A stretch of 64,000 nucleotides of DNA from Draconibacterium mangrovi (GTDB lineage: Bacteria; Bacteroidota; Bacteroidia; Bacteroidales; Prolixibacteraceae). Within the stretch, counting starts at the first letter, position 1. Every line of letters starts with the position of its first letter. Shown here piece by piece: positions 8,191 through 17,256 of the stretch. Both the position numbers and the translations under genes were made by a program. Under the pieces are notes generated by a model. It saw only the letters and a list, made by a program, of their open reading frames with translations. It was not told the origin of the DNA and ran no database searches. Location: assembly GCF_010586825.1 (NCBI RefSeq), contig NZ_JAAAGB010000003.1:248001-312000 (forward strand), in the 5' to 3' direction.

Positions 8191-8736
8191 GAAAGCAGTA
8201 AATAGAACTCCGGGAAGCTTTCGCAGCACTACGAAAGGACTTTTGAGTACACAGTGGAGCTTTTGTAGTAGTACGAAAGCAGTAAATAGAACTATTTGGT
8301 GGCAGCGTACGCCTGCGAAAGCAGTAAATAGAACTCCGGGAAGCTTTCGCAGCACTACGAAAGGACTTTTGAGAACTCGGTGGAGCTTCCGTAGCAGTAC
8401 GAAAGCAGTAAATAGAACTATTTGGTGACAGCGTACGCCTGCGAAAGCAGTAAATAGGACTCTGGGAAGCTTTCGCAGCACTACGAAAGGACTTTTGAGA
8501 ACTCGGTGGAACTTTTGTAGCAGTACGAAAGCAGTAAGTAGAACTATTTGGTGGCAGCGTACGCCTGCGAAAGCAGTAAATAGGACTCTGAGAAGCTTTT
8601 GCAGCATTACGAAAGGACTTTTGAGAACTCGGTGGAGCTTTTGTAGCGGTACGAAAGGACTAAATAGTAGTCGGTGAAGCTTTCGCAGTCCTGCGAAAGT
8701 TACAAATAGAGCTCCGGGGAGCTCTTGCAATCAGGC
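8191..8736. repeat. 42-bp tandem array organised as a 126-bp higher-order repeat (13 units)
   Basis: GAAAG starts a unit at 8191 and then at exact 42-bp steps (8233, 8275, 8317, 8359, 8401, 8443, 8485, 8527, 8569, 8611, 8653, 8695). Three unit types alternate in fixed order: type A contains AGAACTATTTGGTG and GCGTACGCCTGC; type B contains CTCCGGGAAGCTTTCGCAG; type C begins GAAAGGACTTTTGAGAACTC. The order is B-C-A repeated, followed by two divergent end units. Most unit junctions are near-palindromes (CTTTCGCAG then CTACGAAAG). Because 42 is divisible by three, open frames appear on both strands (a 196-codon one on the minus strand with 14-residue repeats), but neither has a convincing start or ribosome site. 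Confidence 0.95.
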
Positions 8737-9059
8737 AGTTAGATATTTTTAATTACAAAAGACTTTTCGGAAACCCGCCCACAGTAAGGCATACCAACCA
8801 AAGACGAAATAAACCACTCGCGAGCATAAATTCGGAAATTAAAGCACTGTTGTTTTATTTTTTTATTATGCTAACTTTAAGCTCCGAATAAAAACCATAG
8901 CCGTTGAATACGCGCCCTGAAATAACAACAGTAAATAACCCTTACAAGATTCAATATTGTATACCTAAACCTGGTATAATTTCCTGTATATGGAATTATT
9001 GTACGGTTTTCATGTAGATATAAACTTGTAGTGGCTAAGTTTAAGAAAACGAAGTACCT
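8737..9059. other. Intergenic, 5' side of the YiiX-like gene
   Basis: AT-rich, no coding frame. The base composition shifts here toward the AT-rich block that follows. No clear TAnnTTTG element was found close to the 9060 start. Confidence 0.55.
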
Positions 9060-9737
9060 ATGAATAAAACGATACGAAATTCAATAATAATAGCAATTGC
9101 GATACTTGGATTAGTATTTGTCGTGATAGTTAAGTTCATTGAACCTTTAATGGCCGATGAAGCAAGACACATTGATGTAACTGATTTATATGATTATGTT
9201 GAAGATGGAGATATTATTTTTCAAACATCAAAATCAAGCCAGAGTAAAGCTATTCAAATAGCTACAAATTCAAAATATAGTCATCTCGGAATTATTTATA
9301 AAATTGAAGGAAATTGTTTTGTTTACGAAGCTGTCCAGCCAGTTAAGTTGACATCATTAGAGGAATGGATTGACCGTGGAGAAAAAAGACATTTTGTAAT
9401 TAAACGACTTAAAAACTCAGATAAAATCCTGACTACTGACATTAAAAATAAAATGAAAACCGAGGGAGAAAAGTATAGAGGAAAGAATTATGATTTGTAT
9501 TTCGAGTGGTCAGATGATAGAATTTACTGTTCTGAATTGGTATGGAAAATTTATAAAAATGCAGCAAACATTGAAATCGGGAAACTACAAAGATTAAGCG
9601 AATTTAATTTGAAAGATAAGACTGTAATACAGAAACTTAAAGAAAGATATGGAGAAAATATTCCAAAGGATGAAATTGTTATTTCTCCATCAAGCATGTT
9701 TGAAAGCGAAAAGTTGACTTCGATTTATATTGAATAA
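9060..9737 (+). CDS. YiiX/YebB-like permuted NlpC/P60 cysteine hydrolase, membrane-anchored
   Basis: 225 residues. A single hydrophobic segment (about 8-30) anchors or exports the protein. The domain shows the permuted papain-like order: DGDIIFQ (about 49-55), His in YSHLGI (about 75), acidic residue in VYEAVQP (about 90), and the nucleophile Cys in IYCSELVWK (about 158), late in the chain as in YiiX/YaeF proteins. The family contains amidases and thiol hydrolases acting on lipids or peptidoglycan-like substrates; the substrate here is unknown. It opens an AT-rich block of accessory genes, with a repeat-like flank downstream. Confidence 0.85.
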   Translation: MNKTIRNSIIIAIAILGLVFVVIVKFIEPLMADEARHIDVTDLYDYVEDGDIIFQTSKSSQSKAIQIATNSKYSHLGIIYKIEGNCFVYEAVQPVKLTSLEEWIDRGEKRHFVIKRLKNSDKILTTDIKNKMKTEGEKYRGKNYDLYFEWSDDRIYCSELVWKIYKNAANIEIGKLQRLSEFNLKDKTVIQKLKERYGENIPKDEIVISPSSMFESEKLTSIYIE

Positions 9738-9940
9738 AAACCAGGCCACAACAATGTATAAAAATAATAGCCGAGACAGTAGTAAAATCAACGGTTGTAA
9801 CCCGCTTCAACTGCATAGCGGTTTGACAGGAAAGAAGCCCGCAATCTGCCATTACTCATACAATTTACCCCTAGCATAATTTTAATAAAGACATTTATGG
9901 AATTAATGAAAGTTTTGCATCCTATGAGAAAAATTATATT
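9738..9940. other. Intergenic with inverted ACAAC/GTTGT motif, possible dispersed element
   Basis: Between the YiiX-like gene and the DUF4139 gene lies GGCCACAACAATGTATAAAA followed about 25 bases later by ACGGTTGTAACC, an ACAAC/GTTGT inverted pair, then CTGCATAGCGGTTTGACAGG. Fragments with a similar look (CCGTTGTAC at 12971, CCGTTGAATC at 12318, CATAACTCGTGTGACC at 11831) follow other genes in the same block. I have no database confirmation that these form one repeat family. Confidence 0.4.
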
Positions 9941-11821
9941 ATGAAAGCAATAACTATTTTACTATTCAGCCTAATCTTCAGCAACCTACTTGCTCAAGAG
10001 ATTGTAGAAAAAGAAATCAAAACAGAAGTTAATGAAGTAACGGTCTTTATTGACAAAGCACAAGTTACAAGACAAAAAACTGTTGAACTCAACTCTGGAA
10101 TCACAATTTTAAAATTTATAAACCTATCCCCTTTCATCGATGCAAAAAGTGTTCAGGTTAAAGCAAAAGGAGATGTGACAGTTTTGGCAGTAAATCATCA
10201 GCAAAACTTTATTGATAAACTTGAAAAATCGGAAGAAGTAAAAAAAATTGAAGAAAAGCTTGATGACCTAAAGGGTCAAATAAAATTAGAAGAGACCTAC
10301 CTTTCAATTTTAAAAGAAGAATTGACCTTTTTAAATGACAACCGGATTATCGGGGGGAAAAACAATGAACTAAATATTTCGACACTTAAAGAAGCGTCTG
10401 AGTTTTACAGTTCAAAACTAACTGCATTAAAACTCAAAGAAATAGAAAGAAGTAATACTCTAGAAAATTTAAGAAAACAAAAGAACGAACTTCAAAGCCA
10501 ATTATATACATTAACAAGCAAGAAAGAATTTGCATCGGGTGAAATTTTAGTAAAAGTTCAAGGTAAGATAAAAACAAATCCTTCTTTCGAATTATCATAC
10601 ATTGTTGACAATGCAGGATGGTATCCGACATATGATATTCGTGCAAAAACGATAAATGACCCCGTAGAAATTATTTATAAAGCAAATTTAAGACAAGACA
10701 CTAAAGTTGATTGGAAAAATGTAAAACTTAGCTTTTCTTCTTCAAATCCAAATTCTTCGGGAGTTGCTCCGGAACTTAAAGCTTATTTTCTCGACTATTA
10801 TAGTTTGCCGCCGGTATACAATAAATCAATAAACTCCGTTGGCGGTCAAGTTGTGGATGAAGAAAATCAACCATTAATTGGGGTAACGGTAATGGTACCA
10901 AAAACAACAATTGGAACTGTAACAGATATGAACGGAAATTATTCAATTACCCTTCCGAATAATGCGGATTATCTAAACTTTTCGTTTGTAGGTTGCGAAA
11001 GTCAAACATTGCCAATTACCAGCTCGGTGATTAATGTAAAAATGATTGAGGATGTAGCGGGATTGGAAGAAGTTGTGGTAGTTGGTTATGGAGTTCAGGG
11101 AGATGCTGAAGTATCAACACAACTTCAAGGAAGGGTTGCTGGTGTTTCAGTAAATAAAACTAAAAGCAGAGACGCAGAAAGTATTGCAATTCCTTTTGAA
11201 AAAACCGAAAATCAAACTTCCATAAATTTTGAGATTTCCACTCCATATACTGTTAATTCAGACAATAAAAACTATTCGGTTGACATGGTAGTGTATCAGG
11301 TACCTGCATTCTTCCAATATTATACTGTACCAAAAATTGAAAAAGAAGCTTACTTAATTGCAAATATCACTGACTGGGAAAAATATAATTTATTGGAAGG
11401 TGAAGCCAATATTTTTTTCGAGGAAACATTTGTTGGGAAGTCACTTTTGGATGTTCGGTTCGCGTCTGACACTTTGCAACTTTCATTGGGTAAAGACAAA
11501 AATGTAATTGTTAACCGGGAAAAAGAAAAAGATTTTGAAACCAGACAATTTATTGGCTCAAAGAAAGAAGAATCAAAATCATGGAAAACAACCATTAAAA
11601 ACAATAAAAGTCAAGAAATTAATATGGTTGTACTTGACCAGGCTCCGGTATCAAAACTTGAAGAAATTGAAGTAAACATTCAAGATGTTTCAGGCGGTAA
11701 GCTAAATAAAGAAAGTGGAGAAGTTAAGTGGGAGTTTACGTTAAAACCAATGGAGCAAAAGGAATTTGATTTAAAATATTCAGTCAAATATCCAAAATCG
11801 AGGAATTTGACAATCGAATAA
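9941..11821 (+). CDS. DUF4140/DUF4139 (MuiA-like) protein with inserted carboxypeptidase-regulatory and plug-like segment
   Basis: 626 residues. A signal peptide (about 1-19, ending LLAQ) is followed by a DUF4140-type beta domain (25-95), a long coiled coil (about 80-195) and the DUF4139 domain, recognisable at VDNAGWYPTYDIRA (about 221-234) and LRQDTKVDWKNVKLSFSS (about 250-267). Between about residues 297 and 405 an insert interrupts DUF4139: a carboxypeptidase-D regulatory-like repeat (GGQVVDEENQPLIGVTV) and a piece resembling a SusC/TonB plug start (GLEEVVVVGYG then GRVAGVSV). DUF4139 resumes to the C-terminus. Function is unknown; the protein is predicted to be secreted or envelope-bound. 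Confidence 0.85.
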   Translation: MKAITILLFSLIFSNLLAQEIVEKEIKTEVNEVTVFIDKAQVTRQKTVELNSGITILKFINLSPFIDAKSVQVKAKGDVTVLAVNHQQNFIDKLEKSEEVKKIEEKLDDLKGQIKLEETYLSILKEELTFLNDNRIIGGKNNELNISTLKEASEFYSSKLTALKLKEIERSNTLENLRKQKNELQSQLYTLTSKKEFASGEILVKVQGKIKTNPSFELSYIVDNAGWYPTYDIRAKTINDPVEIIYKANLRQDTKVDWKNVKLSFSSSNPNSSGVAPELKAYFLDYYSLPPVYNKSINSVGGQVVDEENQPLIGVTVMVPKTTIGTVTDMNGNYSITLPNNADYLNFSFVGCESQTLPITSSVINVKMIEDVAGLEEVVVVGYGVQGDAEVSTQLQGRVAGVSVNKTKSRDAESIAIPFEKTENQTSINFEISTPYTVNSDNKNYSVDMVVYQVPAFFQYYTVPKIEKEAYLIANITDWEKYNLLEGEANIFFEETFVGKSLLDVRFASDTLQLSLGKDKNVIVNREKEKDFETRQFIGSKKEESKSWKTTIKNNKSQEINMVVLDQAPVSKLEEIEVNIQDVSGGKLNKESGEVKWEFTLKPMEQKEFDLKYSVKYPKSRNLTIE

Positions 11822-11862
11822 AAACTTCGCATAACTCGTGTGACCGTTAGCACCAATTTAAA

Positions 11863-12315
11863 ATGAAGCAAATAAGTAAAATACTAATAGTATTGTTTTT
11901 TGCTGGATGTCAAAGCAAAGTTGAATCCGTTAAGCATGAAAATAAATACGATATTCAAATTTTATATAATCATTACAAAAAGGATAAAACCTTTAATCGA
12001 AAATATTTAGACAAGGAATATTTACGCGACGGAAATTTGTATTTAATTTTTGAAAGTTATTTTAATCAAGACACCGTTGAGGTTAAAATCAATGGGAAAA
12101 AAGAAATTTCTGAAATTATAAATACAGAGTCTTCTACTGGTGTTGCAAAATCAATAAAACTTAACGACATGGAAACGATTAATAATGTCGGAATTATTGT
12201 AAATAATGGGAAAGAAGCTTTTATCGAAATCGATACAATGAATTTCTTTTTAATTACATTTTCCGACTCAATTTTAAAAATTCGAGTTCCTAAAAGCGTT
12301 CCATTTTATGACTAA
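11863..12315 (+). CDS. Small predicted lipoprotein, function unknown
   Basis: 150 residues. The N-terminus KILIVLFFAGCQS fits a type II signal with lipobox FAGC (Cys about 16). The remainder is a charged, probably beta-rich domain with no motif I recognise. It starts 41 bp after the DUF4139 gene in the same AT-rich block and the same strand. Existence is supported by the signal peptide and codon-like composition; function is not assigned. Confidence 0.7.
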   Translation: MKQISKILIVLFFAGCQSKVESVKHENKYDIQILYNHYKKDKTFNRKYLDKEYLRDGNLYLIFESYFNQDTVEVKINGKKEISEIINTESSTGVAKSIKLNDMETINNVGIIVNNGKEAFIEIDTMNFFLITFSDSILKIRVPKSVPFYD

Positions 12316-12341
12316 TCCGTTGAATCAAGCAAGAAAGATAA

Positions 12342-12961
12342 GTGAAAGGCATTGAAAAAATATATGATGAGTTCTATGAGATTGATGTAGAAAATCACTT
12401 TGAAATAGTAAAATTCTATGAAAAGAATCAGATGATTTTAGACAATAAATCGAATTTCATAGACTTTGAAGAATTCAATGAACACATACTTATTCTCACA
12501 AAATATATTATTGGTCTGGAGAATTTGGGGCGGTATACAAAGACAATTCAATATGCTGATAAAACATATCGTTAATAGAAAATAACATTGATAAATTTAA
12601 TGTGCCATTTTCTGATTTTGATACTTATTGGAGTACACTAACTAGCAAAGGACGTGCGCATTATAATAATAAAGAATATAAAACATCAATCGAAATATTT
12701 GAGAAACTTTGTGAATGGGACAATGAAAATGACTATTTAAAACAATGGCTTGAGGCATCTAAAAAGGGAAAAAGAAACTCTTTAAATAAATACTTTTACT
12801 TAACCGCATTCATATTCATTTTTGGAGAATTGGCATTCAGTGATGGTTTTTTAAGCAAAGAAATAAAATTAATAATGCTAAAAGTCGGTTTTCTTTTCTT
12901 ACTGGTAGCCTTAGTAAATGAGTACTTCTGGGATAAAATAATTAAATGGACAAAAAAATAA
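12342..12961 (+). pseudogene. TPR-like protein with C-terminal membrane segments, broken by a 1-base frameshift
   Basis: Two adjacent reading pieces (GTG at 12342 to a stop at 12573-12575, and 12572 to 12961 in the -1 frame) read as one protein. After ...YADKTYR the downstream frame continues directly as LIENNIDKFNVPFSDFDTY, with no gap or loss. Loss of a single T at about 12571-12573 (GTTTA to GTTA) explains it. The joined product would be about 206 residues: helical repeats resembling TPR (AHYNNKEYKTSIEIFEKL) and two hydrophobic segments near the C-terminus. It may be a true pseudogene, a sequencing error, or a programmed shift; no slippery heptamer is evident. Confidence 0.75.
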
Positions 12962-12982
12962 TGTACAAACCGTTGTACTTCA

Positions 12983-13017
12983 TTTTGAGGCATCCTGCAT
13001 ATAAAAATTTAACTTTG
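12983..13017 (+). promoter_or_regulatory. Bacteroidetes-type promoter for the PhoD-like gene
   Basis: TTTTG (12983-12987) and TAACTTTG (13010-13017) are separated by 22 bp, close to the TTTG/TAnnTTTG arrangement of the primary Bacteroidetes sigma factor. The start codon is 23 bp downstream. Confidence 0.55.
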
Positions 13018-13040
13018 AGAGATAGAAAATAACACAGCCA

Positions 13041-14546
13041 ATGAGATTCATTGAACCAAAGTATCTATTCGTATTTATTACGATGATTTATTTCAGTAAT
13101 AATTGTTTTTGTCAAAACACTGATAAGGTTTCGCCTCGTTATAATGTTACCTTAAAAGAAGCTCATATTGGAAGTTTTGAAATAGATACTATGCTGCTCA
13201 ATAGTTATGAGACTTTACCATCAAATATAACCTCATTTTATCTTGATGCCAGAGCTGTATTTGAGAAAAACAAGGTAGATTTTACTGACATACAAATTGT
13301 TGAGGCTGCGACAAAAAATAATATAAGATTAATGGGTGGCCCTATGCTGGGTGATGTAAAAGAGAATGGGATAAGTATTTGGTTTCGACCATCAAACGAA
13401 TTGCCAATCCACATAAAAGTAATTGCCTTGAATAGCAATGAAGAAAATAGTTATACATTAAAACCTGTTGCTGCAGGCAGAGCACAGCGAATCGTTATAA
13501 ATGATTTGTCTCCTTCAACGAATTATAAATATGTAGTACTATCACAAGATATCAAAATAGCCGAAGGAGCATTTCAAACAGCACCCAAAACGGATGAAAA
13601 TACTCCGTTAAGACTAACTTTTGGTTCATGTTTTCATAAAATAGGTCTTCATAATCCCAACCTTATCAACACCATATTAAAAAGAAAAACAAATGCAATG
13701 TTGCTTTTAGGTGATATTGCAGTTGATGATAGAGAAAACAATTTTAATATGCACAGTTCTGATTATTTACTCCGTGATGTTTCTCGATCGTGGAAAAAAC
13801 TCGCTGCTAATGTTGCTCTCTATACGAGCTGGGATGATCATGATTACCTCAATAACGACCTTAGTGGTATTCCTGAAAACTTTACAGAAGAGGAAAGAGA
13901 AAAACTCCGGACATTATGGCGACAAAATTGGAACAATCCCCAAAATGACGCAGAAGGAATTTACTTTACTACCCGAATAGGTCAGGTAGAAATAATAATG
14001 CTTGATACAAGGTCGTGCCGTAAAATTGAAGAAAGGGGTGAATATGGCTCATATTTGGGGTCGGAACAGCAAAAATGGTTAAAAAGTATTTTGAAAAATT
14101 CCACCGCGCCTTTTAAGATTATTTCCAGTGGAACGATGTGGAGCGATTATATTACAAATGGAAAAGATTCATGGGGAACATGGGATACTTTGGCTCGGGA
14201 AGAGATATTCAACCTGATAGAAGAAGAAAATATACCCGGCGTTTTACTGATTAGTGGCGATCGTCACGGTGCCCGTGGTTTTACAATACCAGGAACATCA
14301 GGTTTTAAGTTTTATGAATTTGAAGCAGCTTCGCTCGGAGGAGTACCCGGACCTCCGGCAATGGCTAACGACACTTCAAATCAATTATTCGGGTATCATG
14401 GTGAAGGATTAAAAGCTTTTGGTGAGTTTACTTTTAATACACTGGAAAATAAACCTCAAGTGACGTTTAGATTAATTGATGAATTTGGGAATGTTATGGA
14501 AAAACATATTTTGTCATACGATATGTTAACTCCCAAAAAACAATAA
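13041..14546 (+). CDS. PhoD-like secreted metallophosphatase (alkaline phosphatase D family)
   Basis: 501 residues with a signal peptide (about 1-25, ending NCFCQ). A fibronectin-like N-terminal part precedes the metallophosphatase core: FGSCFHK (about 194-200), LLLGDIAVDD (about 221-230), the DDHD motif in SWDDHDYLNND (about 264-274), LDTRSCRK (about 319-326) and GDRHGARGF near 405-413. These are the metal-binding blocks of PhoD phosphodiesterases/phosphatases, which release phosphate from esters outside the cytoplasm. It is the last gene of the AT-rich block, has its own promoter-like element, and ends 15 bp before the convergent peptidase gene. Substrate is not determined. Confidence 0.88.
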   Translation: MRFIEPKYLFVFITMIYFSNNCFCQNTDKVSPRYNVTLKEAHIGSFEIDTMLLNSYETLPSNITSFYLDARAVFEKNKVDFTDIQIVEAATKNNIRLMGGPMLGDVKENGISIWFRPSNELPIHIKVIALNSNEENSYTLKPVAAGRAQRIVINDLSPSTNYKYVVLSQDIKIAEGAFQTAPKTDENTPLRLTFGSCFHKIGLHNPNLINTILKRKTNAMLLLGDIAVDDRENNFNMHSSDYLLRDVSRSWKKLAANVALYTSWDDHDYLNNDLSGIPENFTEEEREKLRTLWRQNWNNPQNDAEGIYFTTRIGQVEIIMLDTRSCRKIEERGEYGSYLGSEQQKWLKSILKNSTAPFKIISSGTMWSDYITNGKDSWGTWDTLAREEIFNLIEEENIPGVLLISGDRHGARGFTIPGTSGFKFYEFEAASLGGVPGPPAMANDTSNQLFGYHGEGLKAFGEFTFNTLENKPQVTFRLIDEFGNVMEKHILSYDMLTPKKQ

Positions 14547-14561
14547 GGTAAATTGAAATTA

Positions 14562-16109
14562 TCAGAGTTTAGCAGCAACCAGCTCATCGTCTGCTTGTTT
14601 TTTACCGATAAGTTCAATTTCTGCCAATTGTAAAACAGCTCTGCCAAAACGATCTATTCCCTTATGAGTGAGATCAAACCTGTAAATTTTATAGGCAGGT
14701 GAATTTTCCAAAAGAAATTCCAGTGTTTGTCCGCGATCGGAAAAATTCTCATCAACACGTGTATCGATAGCAATAAACTCTACTCCATCGTTCGAGCCTT
14801 TAAGTACCCAGTCTTTTGGGTCGCGCATAGGCGCATCATTAGCAGATGTTATGGTGTACTTTTCCAGTTGATAAACATCCTCCATCTCGAACTGTATCCA
14901 GGCTGAGGAATTAAAAGTCAGGAATTTTGTGCCCGGGTTATTATCAATACTGTTTTTCAGCCCTTCGCCGGATGGCGAATCGTTGTACTGACAAGTAACT
15001 TTGCCGGCTAAATCGGTAATATCCATCGTTGCATATGGATCAATAACCTTAACCAGCTTCGTTAATGAACATGTATCTTTTTTTCCGTTTTGTTCTACGA
15101 TAAGCGATATGGTATAATCACCCGAATTCGCATACGAAACTACCGGCGACTTTTCAGTGCTTGTTGCAGGTATTCCTCCCTCGAAAGTCCAGTTATAGTT
15201 AATTCCATCCTTGATTAATGGTGAAAAAGTAACGGTTTCGTTCTGTAAAATACTAAAGGCTGACGGGTTAAACCACGCTTTTAGGTCTTCTGCATTATCC
15301 CAGGGATAAGCGGCCACTTCGTTCTGATAAAGCTTCCAGAGCACATCAGCAGACATGCCATACAACTCTTCGGTAACCGCCGATAGCGTCCAGGTTTCAT
15401 ATTCCTCCGCAGTACGATTAATATCTTTTAGAAAGTTATTGCTCAGATTTTTATAGATCCACAAATAAAAAAATGCGGTTGTATTATAGCCATCGCGGAA
15501 AGTTCCTCCCTGTTTCGGAAAACGTTCAGGATTAAAGCCACCTGTATTTAAACGGCTCAAATCGGCAGTACCTTCGATAAAACCAAAACATTCAGTACCT
15601 CCGTTGTAGCCACCGGCATTTTTGGGTTCATTTTGCAAACCATGTGTTATTTCGTGACACAAAACTCCATATATTTCATCACGAGCCACATCCATACCAT
15701 GCTTATCGATAAAATTAACCAGGTAGTTTAAATCGAAACCAATTTCGATGTGCGGTACACTGCCACCTTTATAAGAAAGTGCTCCTCCATCGTTCAGTTT
15801 ATAAGTAATCTCTTTCAGTCCGTGTTTATTTGCCTCTTCCGGTGTGTAATAAAGCTCTTTTGCAATTTCAAGGCAACAATATTGTACCCAATCTTCTATA
15901 CCATCATATCCTTGTTTTTCCACCAACTCTAAATACTTCGCGATTCCTTCATGCCCTTCCGCTTCAATTTGAAGTGTTACCTTTGGTGCTTCATATAAAT
16001 TCCAATCAACACCAGGTGTCCCCTCGTTCAAATCAGGACTAGATTTACACGCGTTTAAACTCAGAATTACCAGAGTTGTAAAAAGTATTCCAACGATATT
16101 ATTCTTCAT
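14562..16109 (-). CDS. Basic secretory protein-family peptidase with PKD and F5/8-type C domains
   Basis: 515 residues. The signal ends at LSLNACKSS, a lipobox, so it is likely an outer-membrane or surface lipoprotein. The catalytic domain has VLCHEITHGLQ (about 148-158), a zinc HExxH, followed by GGTECFGFIEGTADLSRL (about 168-185) typical of the plant-like basic secretory protein family. A PKD-like domain follows (about 270-355, YNWTFEGG and VVSYANSGDYTISL), then an F5/8-type discoidin domain (about 365-500, with WVLKGSNDG and YRFDL). The last two domains would bind glycans or surfaces. The combination suggests cell-surface attack on plant or algal material; target unknown. Confidence 0.87.
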   Translation of the reverse strand: MKNNIVGILFTTLVILSLNACKSSPDLNEGTPGVDWNLYEAPKVTLQIEAEGHEGIAKYLELVEKQGYDGIEDWVQYCCLEIAKELYYTPEEANKHGLKEITYKLNDGGALSYKGGSVPHIEIGFDLNYLVNFIDKHGMDVARDEIYGVLCHEITHGLQNEPKNAGGYNGGTECFGFIEGTADLSRLNTGGFNPERFPKQGGTFRDGYNTTAFFYLWIYKNLSNNFLKDINRTAEEYETWTLSAVTEELYGMSADVLWKLYQNEVAAYPWDNAEDLKAWFNPSAFSILQNETVTFSPLIKDGINYNWTFEGGIPATSTEKSPVVSYANSGDYTISLIVEQNGKKDTCSLTKLVKVIDPYATMDITDLAGKVTCQYNDSPSGEGLKNSIDNNPGTKFLTFNSSAWIQFEMEDVYQLEKYTITSANDAPMRDPKDWVLKGSNDGVEFIAIDTRVDENFSDRGQTLEFLLENSPAYKIYRFDLTHKGIDRFGRAVLQLAEIELIGKKQADDELVAAKL

Positions 16110-16320
16110 ATTGTAATTTGGATAAATAAATTAGTTGCTTCTGCGTTGTTACGATTACTCGATATCTATAATGCAGCGCGAATATAAGATTTCGGACGAA
16201 AAGTCGATTAACAATAATATGATGTGAACAAATTGTTTCAACAAAATGTCACATTTACAACAGAAAATAGTGCCTTGTAAAATATAATTCCGCCCGGGAT
16301 ACAAGAAAATGGAACGAATA

Positions 16321-17205
16321 TTACAAACCCGATAACTTTTCCAAAGCAAGGGTTAGTGCATGTGTTCCGAGTTTTCCGTGGCCCTGCGCCTGAACAGCCA
16401 GGTAAAGTTGTTTTACCAGTGCCAGTCCCGGTAACGACAAGCCCATTGCTTCGGCTTCTTTCAGAGCAATACCCATGTCTTTTATAAAATGCTCCACAAA
16501 AAATCCGGGATCGAAATTACGGTTTACAATACGTGGCGCCAGGTTATCGAGTGTCCAGCAACCTGCCGCTCCGCCACTAATTGATGAAAGCATGGTTGGC
16601 AAATCAAGACCGGCTTTATGTCCATACAACAAAGCTTCGCAAACACCTATCATTGTTCCGGCAATGGTAATTTGGTTACACATTTTGGTATGTTGCCCCG
16701 ATCCGGCTTCTCCCTGGTAAACGATCTGTTTTCCCATAGTTTCGAACAACGGATAAACCTTATCAAAAGCTTCTTTATCGCCACCGGCCATTATCGACAA
16801 TGTTCCATTTTTTGCACCAACATCACCTCCGGAAACCGGTGCATCAACCGACTGAATACCTTTAGCTTTGGCTGCCTCATAAATTTCAACGGCTAAACTC
16901 GGCTCTGTGGTTGTCATATCAACTAAAACAGCACCCGGTTTCGCTTTTGCCAGAATCCCGTTTTCGCCAAAGTACACTTCGCGCACGTCTTTCGGAAATC
17001 CCACAATGGTAAAAATAACATCGGAAACTGCTGCAACTTCTGCCGGGCTATCGGCCCATTTTACACCGTTTGCCAGCAAAGCATCTGCCTTACTTTTTGT
17101 TCGGGTATAAGTGGTACACTCATATCCGGCTTTATTTAAGTGACCCAGCATGGATATTCCCATCACTCCGGTGCCAATCCAACCAATTGTAATATCTTTT
17201 TTCAT
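16321..17205 (-). CDS. NAD(P)-dependent 3-hydroxyisobutyrate dehydrogenase-family oxidoreductase
   Basis: 294 residues, standard for the beta-hydroxyacid dehydrogenase family. The dinucleotide-binding [16 protein letters not shown] lies at about 8-23, the substrate loop [16 protein letters not shown] at about 121-136, and the catalytic-Lys region [11 protein letters not shown] at about 168-178. It could act on 3-hydroxyisobutyrate, tartronate semialdehyde or another small acid; the sequence does not separate these. It is a single gene between the peptidase and fumarase genes, with a near-perfect promoter 21 bp upstream. Confidence 0.9.
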   Translation of the reverse strand: MKKDITIGWIGTGVMGISMLGHLNKAGYECTTYTRTKSKADALLANGVKWADSPAEVAAVSDVIFTIVGFPKDVREVYFGENGILAKAKPGAVLVDMTTTEPSLAVEIYEAAKAKGIQSVDAPVSGGDVGAKNGTLSIMAGGDKEAFDKVYPLFETMGKQIVYQGEAGSGQHTKMCNQITIAGTMIGVCEALLYGHKAGLDLPTMLSSISGGAAGCWTLDNLAPRIVNRNFDPGFFVEHFIKDMGIALKEAEAMGLSLPGLALVKQLYLAVQAQGHGKLGTHALTLALEKLSGL

Positions 17206-17225
17206 TCGTGCTTTTTTAAGTATGC

Positions 17226-17256
17226 CAAAGCTAAAGTTTTCATGACATTGAACAAA
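17226..17256 (-). promoter_or_regulatory. Promoter of the hydroxyacid dehydrogenase gene
   Basis: On the minus strand TTTG (17253-17256) and TAGCTTTG (17226-17233) are separated by exactly 19 bp, the consensus Bacteroidetes arrangement. The ATG begins 20 bp further on. Confidence 0.75.

Noticed and set aside
8140..8730. 196-codon minus-strand open frame across the 42-bp array
   Set aside because: It is open because 42 is a multiple of three; plus-strand frames are also open across most of the array. No ribosome site, signal or recognised fold.
11822..11862. Integron attC site after the DUF4139 gene
   Set aside because: GCATAAC and GTTAGC are present but only 10 bp apart, without the outer/inner core pairs and spacing of attC.
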